Part shown: positions 11,344 to 20,940 of the stretch, piece after piece
Layout of the letters: every line of letters begins with the position of its first letter
How positions within the stretch are numbered: the first letter of the stretch is position 1
From: Toxonevra muliebris
Taxonomy: Eukaryota > Arthropoda > Insecta > Diptera > Pallopteridae
Assembly: GCA_963691655.1 (NCBI GenBank)
Contig: OY829326.1
Coordinates: 145,036,998-145,100,997, forward strand
Length of the DNA: 64,000 nucleotides
Direction: 5' to 3'
Notes under the pieces: generated by a model
Databases searched by the model: none
Told to the model about the DNA's origin: nothing
Seen by the model: the letters and a program-made list of their open reading frames with translations, nothing else
Translations under genes and position numbers: made by a program

Positions 11344-12520
11344 TGTAAAACAACATCTACAAGAAGATGATTCTGAAGAATGTTTCGAAAGGTGAATCTA
11401 TCGACTTAAAAAATGTATTGAAATTAATAGATATTTTGTAAAAACATAAAATTAAAGATTCAAAATGAAATTTTTTTTGTTTGTTTTTTTTTTTCAATCA
11501 AATTAGCACACCTTTGTTATTCCCGCCGTATGAACATATACTATATAATTTATCTTCTGCTTTAAAATGTATGTATAAATAAATTATTTATGTACATCTG
11601 TCAAGAGTTCAATTTAAATATCTTTCCAATAATAAATTTTTCTACTTTTTTGCCACCCACCCTCCTTCAACTGAGACTAAAGTAATATCTCCGTATCATA
11701 CTTCCACATCTCCATACATACGAACATTTGCCTAATATATTCCTCTTCTACTTATTTTTCTTTCTTTAAAACTTTTGTTCTGATCTTTGATTGCCTTTTT
11801 AACTAATTTTCACATAAAAATATATAAAAAAGGAAAAAGAAAACGCGTCAAGAACGAATACTAATGCTAAACGTACGTTAAGTGTTTGCTGCAAAAAGAG
11901 AAGACATGTCTTCCCTTCACTTACCTCCCACCTCACCACTTACCTATCGCAATTGCATAGAGAAGGGGGTGTGTGTGTGAATGTGTGCCTATATGTTGGT
12001 ACGCGACTATAATCGCGCTTACATTGTATGTCACAAATTCTCTTGGGAATAATCGCGCGCGGTTTTTTTAGCATGTTTCCCGCCCACTCGGTTTTACGCA
12101 GCGGTTTAAGTATTTTTTCTAACTTTTTTCTTTTTTTGAATACGTTCTAAGAAATTTGCGAAATTGTTTCATCCTCTTCTCCAAAAAGTATATTTCCAAA
12201 CCCTCATTCGTTCGTTGTTGTTGTTGTCAGTGTCATTGCATCTTTGCAAAATATGTACATATGTATGTGTATTTTTCTGATAATAACAAATTCGCAAATA
12301 TGTTTATCTACGTTTTTCTTCTGTTCGTTATCATTTAAAATACAATACTAATTCCATTTGAGTTTACTAAAAAAAATAAGGAGGAATAAATGACATCAAT
12401 TCCTTTATGTATTTTTTTTCGTTTTTTTAGCAAATGGGAGAATATCTTCTTGCATACATATTTAAATATTTTATTATTTGTTGGAAAGTGGTTTTTGAGT
12501 CACATGAATGAATACATATG
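11344..12520. other. No gene seen
   Basis: AT-rich, with locally CG-rich patches at 11840-11880 and 12000-12080 (ATCGCGCGCG). A perfect 14 bp palindrome GAAGACATGTCTTC lies near 11902-11917. Open frames at 12156 and 12390 have no domains. Confidence 0.5.
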
Positions 12521-12529
12521 TAGGCTGTC

Positions 12530-12935
12530 TTCGCATAGAGATACACTTAGGCGCAATCAGCTTATCACATGGGAGGTGCCGTGCCCTCTTTCCAAGTTCA
12601 CCTTAATTTTTTTGTAGCATATCACGTCTTTGTACCAAACCTCAGTACTGTACCGGAGATAGAAATGCTCAAAAAAGAATTAGGGTTGTATGAGAGGTGT
12701 TTCAGCTATCTGAAATTATGAGCTCATACTCCATAATAACCTTGGTATTGACAAACAATACTTTCGTGCCAAATCTTAGTACCGTACTACAAATGGTTCC
12801 TGATATATCCCATAATGAGTGTTAAGTTTATATGGGAGGTACATGCCCCATTTTCAATCCATATTACGTGCTTGTACGATTATACTTAAAACCGTCTCGA
12901 TGAGATACCCAAAAAGACATAAGGATTGTATGAGA
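12530..12935. repeat. Degenerate dispersed repeat with GGGAGGT...GCCC motifs
   Basis: Repeated internal words ATGGGAGGTACATGCCCC (about 12829) and CATGGGAGGTGCCGTGCCC (about 12572), and two occurrences of TTGTATGAGAGGT. The same motif in opposite orientation occurs at 2497 and 21887. An old repeated unit, class unknown. It abuts the TTAGG array at 12936. Confidence 0.4.
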
Positions 12936-13016
12936 GGTTAGTTTAGGTAAGGTTAGGTTAGGTTAGGTTAGGTTAGGATAGGTTAGGATACGATAGGTTA
13001 GGTTAGGTTAGGTTAG
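12936..13016 (+). repeat. (TTAGG)n array, upstream block
   Basis: About 80 bases of the insect telomeric pentamer TTAGG with a few variants (TTAGTT, GGATA, GATA). It ends where the 5'-truncated R1-like copy begins at CCAACTTGAC. The block is short and flanked by ordinary sequence, so it is interstitial. Confidence 0.9.
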
Positions 13017-13417
13017 CCAACTTGACAGCACAGATGTGCCAAACGATAGAGAAGTGGAATGCAGTATGCAAGATGGCGAAGAGCATTCTGACATTATTAA
13101 GGGATGCTGAATCTAAACGTAAAGCCGAGCGTGCGCAACGAAATATCGCAAATACAGAAGACGACGAGGATGGGTGATGAACAATAAACAATTATTGACA
13201 CAACACAAATAGATCCAAACAACAGAATCAACAAACGAGTAACAGCATAAAGCTGAACCAGCCCTGCGAAGTAATACCAACTGGTAGTCCCGCGGGGAGA
13301 GTGGTAGGAGAGGAAGTAGGTGGTTTTAGTCGGTAGGAATCCGACATAACCGTAGAACTGGAGTTCTACGGTATCTATGAAGATTTCCACCTGCCAACAT
13401 ACAAAAAAAAAAAAAAA
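13017..13417 (+). mobile_element. 5'-truncated R1/TRAS-like retrotransposon copy
   Basis: Encodes only the last ~55 residues of ORF2 (starts NLTAQMC, continues EKWNAVCK, then LRDAESKRKAERAQ, stop about 13178), then a 3' untranslated region and a poly(A) tail of about 15 at 13403-13417. The coding end matches the C-terminus of the long copy (NLTTQMC, EKWNAACK, DAERARKVER). The 3' region shares GTAATACC and AGGTGGTTTTAGT. It lies in the same orientation as the long copy, and its tail joins the next array as A(n)|GGTTAGG, the same junction. Sequence divergence indicates a different subfamily or an older insertion. Confidence 0.85.
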
Positions 13418-13527
13418 GGTTAGGTTAGGTTAGTTTAGTTTAGTTTAGTTTAGTTTAGTTTAGGTTAGGTTAGGTTAGGTTAGGTTAGGTTAGGTTAGGT
13501 TAGGTTAGGTTAGGTTAGGTTAGGTTA
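13418..13527 (+). repeat. (TTAGG)n array with an internal (TTTAG)n block
   Basis: Perfect GGTTA units resume right after the truncated copy's poly(A). At about 13431-13463 the unit changes to TTTAG for about six repeats, then returns to TTAGG until 13527, where the long retrotransposon starts at CACAGATG. The homogeneous variant block suggests local replication slippage or unequal exchange. Confidence 0.92.
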
Positions 13528-13612
13528 CACAGATGTAAATGAAGAGGAGAACTTTGACCCATTCAAGGGCCGAAGACTAACGCGATCGCCAGAGGAATCC
13601 GGAAGGAGCCTG

Positions 13613-15097
13613 ATGAAAAAATCAGCATCCTCACCTGACCTCATTGAACTGGATCAGGACGATACCAGGAAAACGTGTCAGAAGATCGACAATAAGGCGA
13701 AAGGTGTAGCTACAGCAAGTAGCACAACCGCACGCGAGCAACAGAAGTCGATTGGCCACACACGCACGCCTACAGAAGCAATAGTCAATATGGCATCAAA
13801 ACAGCGGACCATATTTGACTTACAGAAGACAGCGACCTTGGATGCTACTACACCCAAGACAGCTTCAAGAGTACCGGCAGGGCAGTTTATTAAAACCGTT
13901 GTACAAACATCATCAACGAACGTGTTCCAGGCCAAAATGGCAAAGCTTGGAGTACATATAAACAAGCTCCTGGCATACTACGAGGGTAGAAGGAATGTCC
14001 ACGCTGAAATTAAGCGCCTAGGATCTATGATCAAAGGCGCTTATACTGAAGCGATGCTGGACATGGAAAAGAGCGTGGACCAGCAGGCATCAACACCAGC
14101 AACAACAACAACGCTTGACATCGAGGTAGATGCGCCTGAAAAAAGCATCCCACGTGAGACCCTCGCAGAGGTGGTTCGCAGAGCGCCACCACCTTCGGCT
14201 AAGAGGATGAGAGCCAGCACGAGTCCGGACTTGCGCATAATTGGCGAGAAATCACCGGCAACAAAGAGAAGACGCGGCACAGCAGAAACGCAGCAGACAA
14301 ACCCAAAGGACAAGGCGTCAAACATTAAGGGGCCGAAGGAAACAGCATGGAATGTTGTAAAAGGCAAGAAAGCCAGGAAGGCCAGACCAATAAGGACCAG
14401 GCCTGATGTTATTATTATATCAAAGGCAGGAGACGCAACGTACGCAGACATACTGCGCAAGGTGAAGACATGCGAGGATCTTAAGACAATGGGAGAAAAT
14501 GTCAAGGCCATACGCAGAACAGCCAAAGGCGAGCTACTTCTGGAGTTGAAGAGAGCTCCAGAAAACCAGACGACGACGTACCAAGCAGCAATCGAAGAGG
14601 TACTAAAGGAGACGGCCAAAGTAGCGGCCAAAACTCACACGGTCACGCTACAATGCAGAGACCTAGACGAGGTCACCACACCGGAGGAAATTTGCGAGGC
14701 ACTTCATGCGCAATGCAAAATACGACGCCCAGAGACAACTGCTGTTAGAAGCCTGCGAAAGAGGTACAACGGCACACAAACAGCTCTCATCTGCCTACCC
14801 GTAGACGACGCGAGGAAGGTGATAGATGCGCAACGAGTACGCATCGGATGGGTGATGAGCAGGATAAGAGAGATGGATTCGCCCAGATACTGTTTCAAGT
14901 GCTGGGGCTACGGCCATATTGCGCAACGTTGCACAGAGAAGGTAGACAGGACGAAGCACTGCCTGAAATGCGGAGAAAGAGGGCACTTGGCGGCAGTCTG
15001 CTCTAATAAGGAGAAATGTGCTCTGTGCAAAGGAGCACATGCAGCAGGGAGCACAAAATGCCCCCTGTTCCAAAAGGCGCGAAAAAATTTGAGGTGA
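13613..15097 (+). CDS. Retrotransposon ORF1 (gag-like, three CCHC zinc knuckles)
   Basis: Predicted RNA-binding protein that coats the element's RNA and, in R1-clade relatives, brings it to the nucleus and target. 494 residues from ATG 13613. The N-terminal two-thirds are basic and low in complexity (TKRRRGTAET, GKKARKARPIR). The C-terminal third carries the knuckles CFKCWGYGHIAQRC, CLKCGERGHLAAVC and CALCKGAHAAGSTKC, preceded by a conserved-looking region rich in charged residues. The same frame is open upstream to 13528 without an ATG and reads as protein (DVNEEENFDPFKGRR), so the true start was probably lost by 5' truncation. It ends at TGA 15095-15097, three bases before the ORF2 ATG, which fits coupled re-initiation. 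The large antisense open frame at 14041-14631 is a shadow. Confidence 0.88.
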   Translation: MKKSASSPDLIELDQDDTRKTCQKIDNKAKGVATASSTTAREQQKSIGHTRTPTEAIVNMASKQRTIFDLQKTATLDATTPKTASRVPAGQFIKTVVQTSSTNVFQAKMAKLGVHINKLLAYYEGRRNVHAEIKRLGSMIKGAYTEAMLDMEKSVDQQASTPATTTTLDIEVDAPEKSIPRETLAEVVRRAPPPSAKRMRASTSPDLRIIGEKSPATKRRRGTAETQQTNPKDKASNIKGPKETAWNVVKGKKARKARPIRTRPDVIIISKAGDATYADILRKVKTCEDLKTMGENVKAIRRTAKGELLLELKRAPENQTTTYQAAIEEVLKETAKVAAKTHTVTLQCRDLDEVTTPEEICEALHAQCKIRRPETTAVRSLRKRYNGTQTALICLPVDDARKVIDAQRVRIGWVMSRIREMDSPRYCFKCWGYGHIAQRCTEKVDRTKHCLKCGERGHLAAVCSNKEKCALCKGAHAAGSTKCPLFQKARKNLR

Positions 15098-15099
15098 CA

Positions 15100-18065
15100 A
15101 TGAAGATATTGCAACTCAATATCAACCACTGCCAGGCGGCGCAGGATCTCCTGCAGCAATTGACGACCGAACATGGCTTCGACTTAGCGTTACTTTCGGA
15201 GCAGTATACAAATCTAGATGGACATGGCTGGGCGACGGACGCAGCGAATAAGGCTGCCATTTGGGCGCTAAGCAACGCCTCATTGCAAGGCAAGATGAAA
15301 ACAGCCAAAGAAGGATTCACGTGGGTCAAAGTAGGTGGAATCTACTTTTTCAGCTGCTACGCTCCACCTAGTATGAGCGAGGAAGCTTTTGAGACCATGG
15401 TGACAGCATTAGTGGAAGAAGCACGCGGAAAGCATCCACTTCTTATCGGCGGGGACTTTAATGCATGGTCCACAACATGGGGTAGCGCCCGCACGTGCCG
15501 ACGTGGCCACATACTCCTTGAGAGCCTGGTTCCCTTAGAGCTGGAGCTACTAAATGAGTTCGGGGCATACACTTTCGACAACGGCAGAGGTAGGTCTATA
15601 ATAGACCTTACCTTTGCGGACAACGTAGTTGCGCGCTCTGCCAAATGGAGCGTTAGCAACATGTACACGCATAGCGATGGGCACAAGGCCATCATCATCG
15701 ACGTGGATAACAAGGTGGCACCCCTCGCGGTTCGGATACAGAAGGCGCAGCAAAATGGATGGAAGAGGCAAGCGTTCGACGCGGACACGTTCAACATAGC
15801 TTGGAGTGACGCAATGTTCCAGACCAAACCAGCTGCAGACATGGCAGTGCATACCATCGCAGCACTTTCCAGAGCGTGCGATGCTGCGATGCCCCGAAGA
15901 CGTGCAGTCTTGATCAGAAGACCAGTGTACTGGTGGAATGAGGAGATAGCGGCAGCCAGGAAGAAATGCCATCAAGCACGCAGGAAAGCGCAGAGAGCTC
16001 GCTCTCTTCCCGCGTGGGAAGCCCTGCAGCTCGACTATAAAGTTTGTAGAATCGAGCTCAAGAAGGCCATCAGAGACAGCAAAAACATCTGTTTTAAACA
16101 GTTACGCGACAGCGCAGAAACCGATCCATGGGGGATGGCATATACAACGGTTATGAGGAAGGTCAGAGGGTTAAGGGCCCCACAGCCCACCTGCCCCACA
16201 CTGATGCGAAAAGTGGTGACCACACTCTTTCCCCCCCAGGAAGAACTTGCTCCACGACAACATAAGTGCGTGCAAGCACCAGAAGTCACCGCCAGCGAAG
16301 TGCTGGCAACGCTACGAAAGATTGCGGATAACAAGGCCCCAGGACTGGATGGCATCCCCAACGTTGCGCTCAAGGCGGCGATCAAAGCTACACCGGAGGT
16401 GTTCGCGAAGCTTTTCAGCGCATGCTTGACAGAAGGAGTTTTTCCAGACACATGGAAGCGACAGCGGTTAGTCCTCCTACTAAAACCAAAGAAGCCGCCG
16501 GATGAACCGGCATCCTACCGACCGTTATGCATGCTGGATACACTGGGCAAAGTTCTCGAACGCATTATAGGGGACAGGCTCCAGGAGTGGCTTGAAAAGC
16601 CAGGAGGGCTATCAGCACGACAGTTTGGATTCAGAAGAGGACGATCCACGGTCGACGCAATACAAACGGTGATGAATATTGCACGCGTGGCCACCAGCGG
16701 CAACCAATGGGGAAACGGCAAGAAGAAGTACTGCGCCGTAGTGACGTTGGACATCAAAAATGCCTTCAATTCGGCGAACTGGCCTCAGATTATGAGTGCA
16801 CTGAGAGGATTCGAAGTACCGGAATACCTGTTGCAAATAATCGCAAACTACTTCGACAACAGAATTTTAATATACGATACTGATGACGGCGTGAAGCAGT
16901 ATCGTGTCAAAGGAGGCGTTCCGCAGGGCTCCGTTCTCGGCCCAACACTATGGAACGCAATGTATGACGGCATCCTCAAATTGGATCTCCCGGAGGATAC
17001 AACAATCGTAGGATATGCAGACGACATCGCGATAGTGGCAGTAGCCAAGAACCTGGATTCACTACAGGCTATATGTAACGATGTCATCTCAAGAGTGAGA
17101 AGATGGCTGTACAACTCGAAGCTGGAATTGGCGGAGCAGAAGACGGAAGTCGTGGTATTGAGTACCAGAAGAGCACGTGCAGAGCTGGTCATCACGGTTG
17201 GTGGTTGGATTCCAAAATGACGTTCAAGGATCACCTGAAAGCTGCTAGTGGAAAAGCAGCACGAATAAACAGCGCATTAACACGCATCATGCCGAATATA
17301 GGAGGCCCGCGTGAGGGCAGGCGCCGGCTGCTTTCAACGGTTACTACGTCAGTAATCTTGTATGCAGCACCTATCTGGGCGGACAGCAAGAAAACACACC
17401 AGAAGGATATCCGTGCGATATATAGGCTCAGTGCCCTGAGGGTTGCTAGCGCGTATCGCACAGTATCGGACGATGCTATTTGTGTCATAGCAAGTAAGGT
17501 GCCCATAGATTTACAGGCACAAGAGATGAAGCGGTTATATGGCCGTGACACAAAATCAACCGAAGCCATAAGAAGAGAAGAAAGACAGCGTACCATCATG
17601 GAATGGCAGCGAAGATGGGAGTCATCCGAGAAGGGTCGATGGACCTACAATCTCATTACGCATATAGAAGAGTGGATATCACGCAGACATGGTGAACTGA
17701 ATTACCACATTACGCAGCTGCTTAGTGGCCATGGGTGCTTCAAGCAGTACTTGCATAAAATCAACACCGGAGAAGAAGACCCGTTTTGCCCAAGATGCCC
17801 AGAGGAACGGGAGAACGCGCAGCATATACTTTTTAAATGCCCGCGTCTTAACAAAAACAGAGATGAGCTGGAGAAAGCCTTTGGAGAACCCCCTACAGAA
17901 AGGAATCTGACGACACAGATGTGTAACACAGCGGAAAAATGGAATGCAGCATGCAAGGTTGCTGCAGATATGATGACCACTCTGTATGATGCAGAACGTG
18001 CGCGCAAAGTCGAGCGCACGGCAAATACTACAAATATGGAGCCAGATATCGTCAACCGACGATAA
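15100..18065 (+). pseudogene. Retrotransposon ORF2 (endonuclease-reverse transcriptase), one internal deletion
   Basis: Polyprotein that nicks the target and primes reverse transcription there. I choose ATG 15100 (MKILQLNINHC), which begins the endonuclease; an earlier in-frame ATG at 15016 overlaps ORF1 and adds only ORF1-overlap residues. Endonuclease: LLSEQY, GGDFNAWSTTWG near residue 117, and THSDGHK near 190. Reverse transcriptase: NKAPGLDGIPN, QFGFRRGRST, VTLDIKNAFNS, GGVPQGSVLGP and YADD near residue 638. The C-terminal zinc knuckle is CPRCPEERENAQHILFKC. At about 17203 the frame jumps from ITVGG to WLDSKMTFKDHL; a short expected segment (the YLGV region of non-LTR RTs) is missing, so a small deletion plus frameshift inactivates this copy. 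The remainder is open to TAA 18063-18065, suggesting a fairly recent insertion. Confidence 0.88.
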
Positions 18066-18266
18066 AACCGAACAGAATTGGACAGAAACCAATACTGACG
18101 ATTGAGCACTAAGCTCATTACGGCCTTCCGACGTAATACCTAACGGTGGTTCCGGGAGGAATATCCGTACGGACGAGAGGTGGTTTTAGTGTGAGAATGT
18201 CACGCACTGACTGGGTGGCTTTTTATGCTTTCCTCCTCGTTAAAAAAAAAAAAAAAAAAAAAAAAA
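18066..18266 (+). other. 3' untranslated region and poly(A) of the R1-like element
   Basis: Contains the conserved words TAACGGTGGTTCCGGGAGG, GGACGAGAGGTGGTTTTAGT and CACTGACTGGG, shared in part with the truncated copy (13180-13417) and the minus-strand fragment at 3735-3990. Ends in a pure A run of about 25 joined directly to GGTTAGG. Confidence 0.8.
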
Positions 18267-18300
18267 GGTTAGGTTAGGTTAGGTTAGGTTAGATTAGGTT
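18267..18300 (+). repeat. (TTAGG)n array, downstream block, continuous with a SINE tail
   Basis: About six GGTTA units with one GATTA variant, running without a break into GGTTGGAGTGGTTGTC, the start of the SINE-like repeat. The same TTAGG-to-TTGGAGTGG transition occurs at 54096 and 58272. Confidence 0.88.
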
Positions 18301-19580
18301 GGAGTGGTTGTCTAGAGCAAGGCCGTATTTAGGGGGGGGGGAATTTTGGGGGTTCTGACCCCAGCCGAAATGTGTAAACTTTATTCTAATTTTTGAGATT
18401 AATTGCCAATGGATGGAAAACAAAATCTATTTAACGATATTTTTTACTTTCAATGGTTTTTTTTTTTCTAAAAAGTCAAATATAAAAATAAATTTGAAAT
18501 CTTAGTTACACTATGCGATCAAATCCGATTGGTTTTTTTCGACATAAGGTTTGACTACGGATTCAAAAAAAGAAGGTGATACTGAGCACTTCTGCATTCA
18601 TAGTTTTTCTGGGTCAGTAACTGTTTTTGATTTAAGATTTTGTCCTGATTCAGTTTGAAAAGTTTAAAAATTAATAAAAATAGAAAAAAATTATCGGATC
18701 CTTGTAAAATAAGACTTGCTTGAACCCAATTTTTTCCTTAAACGTGACGTGATGGGAAGTTTTTGACCTCAGATTCGTATTCAACGTCAAAAATTCTTTC
18801 GCAAAAACTCCATCTTATTAGCGAAACCCATCTTAAAATTAATTTTTTAACGCATTATTACTCAGAGCACCACAACTAGAATGATCTCTTTCAATGCTGT
18901 GACTTCACGAATTTAGGGAATATAAGCCAACCTCATACGAGTTCCTTATCATTGATAATGGCTCAAATTCTCAATGATGATAATTTGGAAAAAATTAGCC
19001 TCTACAATTTTTTTGAGGTTGGGTACATCATCAGTAGTAGGAAGTCAATGAGTTAATGAAATTATGTCCCCCACGACAAAAAAAAATATATACAATGCAC
19101 AATGAATATTATTTATTTGAAAAAATTTAATTTGATCATTCTGTGAATTTTTTGTCACTTTTGGCCATTTTTTTGAGGTTAAGATTAAAAAAAATCGGAA
19201 AATTTTTCCTAAAATTTTAATTTTATAGGGTCCATCAAATGTATCATTGGTTTAATTTATTGTATTTTAAAATCAGTTTGATAAAAATTATTTATGAATA
19301 TTTTCTTCGAATGAAAACCCCCGCCTCCCCCGAAAAAAATTTCCGGCTACGACCCTGGTCTAGAGAGACACTTAGGCCTGAACGGCCCATTGTGATACCA
19401 CATGATTCGACCTACAGTTTAAAGCCGGTTCTGAACGTCGGTGTGGCAATTTGTTATCACACTTGCACACTTTCTTGTAATTCTAATACACTTCATATTG
19501 ACCAAGAAGGGAATCGAGCCCGAACCTCCCGGGTGAACGTCTAGTGCACTAGCCACCAGATTAACGAGGTCATCCTGTTG
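18301..19580 (-). mobile_element. tRNA-derived SINE with telomere-like (CCTAA)n tail, split by a hAT element
   Basis: On the minus strand it starts near 19575 with a tRNA-like head: A box TGGCTAGTGCA and B box GCTCGATTCCC about 40 bases apart (plus-strand 19511-19575). The body runs leftward through GGCCTAAGTGTCTCT and ends CCAACC joined to (CCTAA)n at 18300. Bases 18318-19357 are a later hAT insertion. Related pieces with the same TTAGG border are at 54096 and 58272, and a more diverged one near 35920. The tail being the telomeric pentamer is unusual. Confidence 0.65.
18318..19357 (+). mobile_element. hAT-like family A, copy 1 (1040 bp, non-autonomous)
   Basis: Starts CAAGGCCGTATTTAGG and ends GGCTACGACCCTG; the terminal words pair imperfectly as inverted repeats. 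It is flanked by perfect 8 bp duplications GTCTAGAG (18310-18317 and 19358-19365), the hAT hallmark. There is no transposase frame. Related copies are at 41065-41733 and 54136-55090. Confidence 0.88.
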
Positions 19581-20940
19581 TTGGCTTTCAAGCCAAGATA
19601 TTTTCCTTCGACTTTTGTCTAAATATACGCAGATTTTTTACAAAAACCTTATATGTATAACGATTTCCGTATTAAACTAGTAGAATTTGTATGTGTTTCA
19701 GATGTTAGGAGAGCGGGAAGCAACTCCCAAACCTATAGTCCTTCTGCGTGCGTCTATGGTTTAGGCATTAGACAGTTAAATTAAACATAGCCTACAAATT
19801 TGGGGCATGTTCTAATGCCAATCTCAAACTTTCTAAATGGAAAATGTGACCTTATTGGAACCACTAATTTCCAGAAATCTCTCAATTTGTATAGCACATT
19901 TTTTTGGTTTTACGATATACCTTTAAAACATTCATAAAAACATACATACATACGAAATGTTATATGTATTTCATAAGAAATGTTCATTACGCATACTTGC
20001 ACAGCTCTTCCGGCCACTAACACGAACTCATATCCCTTTACACTTTCTTGTTTTATACCTTCTCGGTTGGCGCTGCTTTACTTTCCATTTTAGCAAGTTG
20101 TCACACACAAATCTATATTTACGATTATGGAAGTTTACGATCTGACATTTTCGTATCATTTTGTGTCCGGTTGTAAACGCTGATGGCTTACGAGAGAGTA
20201 TATTACATTGTACCTCTACCATACATATGAATTTCTATGCCTAATGACAAATGTTAAAATGGACAAACATAAATACATATACACACATACACATGCATAC
20301 ATACGTATGGTATATATGACACGCGTGCATGCAGCAATGAAATTAAATGTCAACGGTGAAAGTGAAAATGTCATAAAAAGTGAAAGAGCTCCCCCGAAAT
20401 TGGTAGGTACGTTGTTCGTTGTACGTTGCACGATGTTCTAAGGTAATTTAACATTTTCATATACCTATACCTATAGTTTTTCATATAAATACAACATACT
20501 TTTATGTATATATGTTGCCATGTGTGTGTGTGTGTGTGTGAGTAATTATGGTTATTTGTATATGTGTTTGTAGTAGTAGTAGTAATAGTTTAGAGGCTTT
20601 TTCTGCTTTTATAGATATTTCTTGTTTGCTACTACATAATGAAACGCAAAGTTTTTATTAAAATTAAGTTTAATTTGTATTTCATAGGCTACCAAAAAAA
20701 ATAGAGTAACGGTGGAGCGGTGAAATCGAGAGATGAGGGCGAACATTTTATATTACGTGTTGCATACGTGCAAATTTGCAACTGGGGGAACATTTCTGAT
20801 GTTGATTGTTATGATATTAAGGTTTTTGGGTAAAGTATTGCCTTGTAAATTGTAATTAGAAAGTGAAGTCAGTCTGGGCTTGAGGTATCTCTGGTTTTAA
20901 GAAATTTATCTATGGGATTGTGATGAAGTAGTTTCTGTAG
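19581..20940. other. No gene seen
   Basis: AT-rich with a (TG)n run at 20521-20540 and CATA-type repeats near 19940 and 20280. The open frame 20208-20441 has no recognised domain. Confidence 0.5.

Larger units (their letters stand above)
13528..18266 (+). mobile_element. R1-clade (TRAS/SART-like) non-LTR retrotransposon inserted in TTAGG repeats
   Basis: Near-complete two-ORF element: ORF1 nucleic-acid-binding protein (13613-15097), ORF2 endonuclease/reverse transcriptase (15100-18065), a 3' untranslated region of about 175 bp and a poly(A) of about 25 at 18242-18266. It is flanked on both sides by (TTAGG)n in its sense direction. The 3' junction A(n)|GGTTAGG is the same as in the neighbouring truncated copy. 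Three CCHC knuckles in ORF1 plus APE-type endonuclease, RT and a C-terminal CCHC in ORF2 fit the R1 clade, which contains the telomere-targeting TRAS and SART elements of silkworm. The frame stays open upstream of the first ATG to the array border, so the 5' end is probably truncated. One small deletion breaks ORF2. Confidence 0.88.

Noticed and set aside
13418..13527. CRISPR array or tandem-repeat regulatory array
   Set aside because: Uniform 5 bp repeats without spacers in a eukaryotic genome.
14041..14631. 196-codon minus-strand open frame opposite ORF1
   Set aside because: Antisense shadow of a GC-richer coding region; no domain. Other long minus-strand frames between 13678 and 18118 are shadows too.
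12936..18300. True chromosome end
   Set aside because: The TTAGG arrays are only about 35-110 bases each and are bordered on both sides by ordinary interspersed sequence extending tens of kilobases.
19511..19575. Functional tRNA gene on the minus strand
   Set aside because: tRNA-like boxes only; no acceptor pairing, and it leads into the SINE body.
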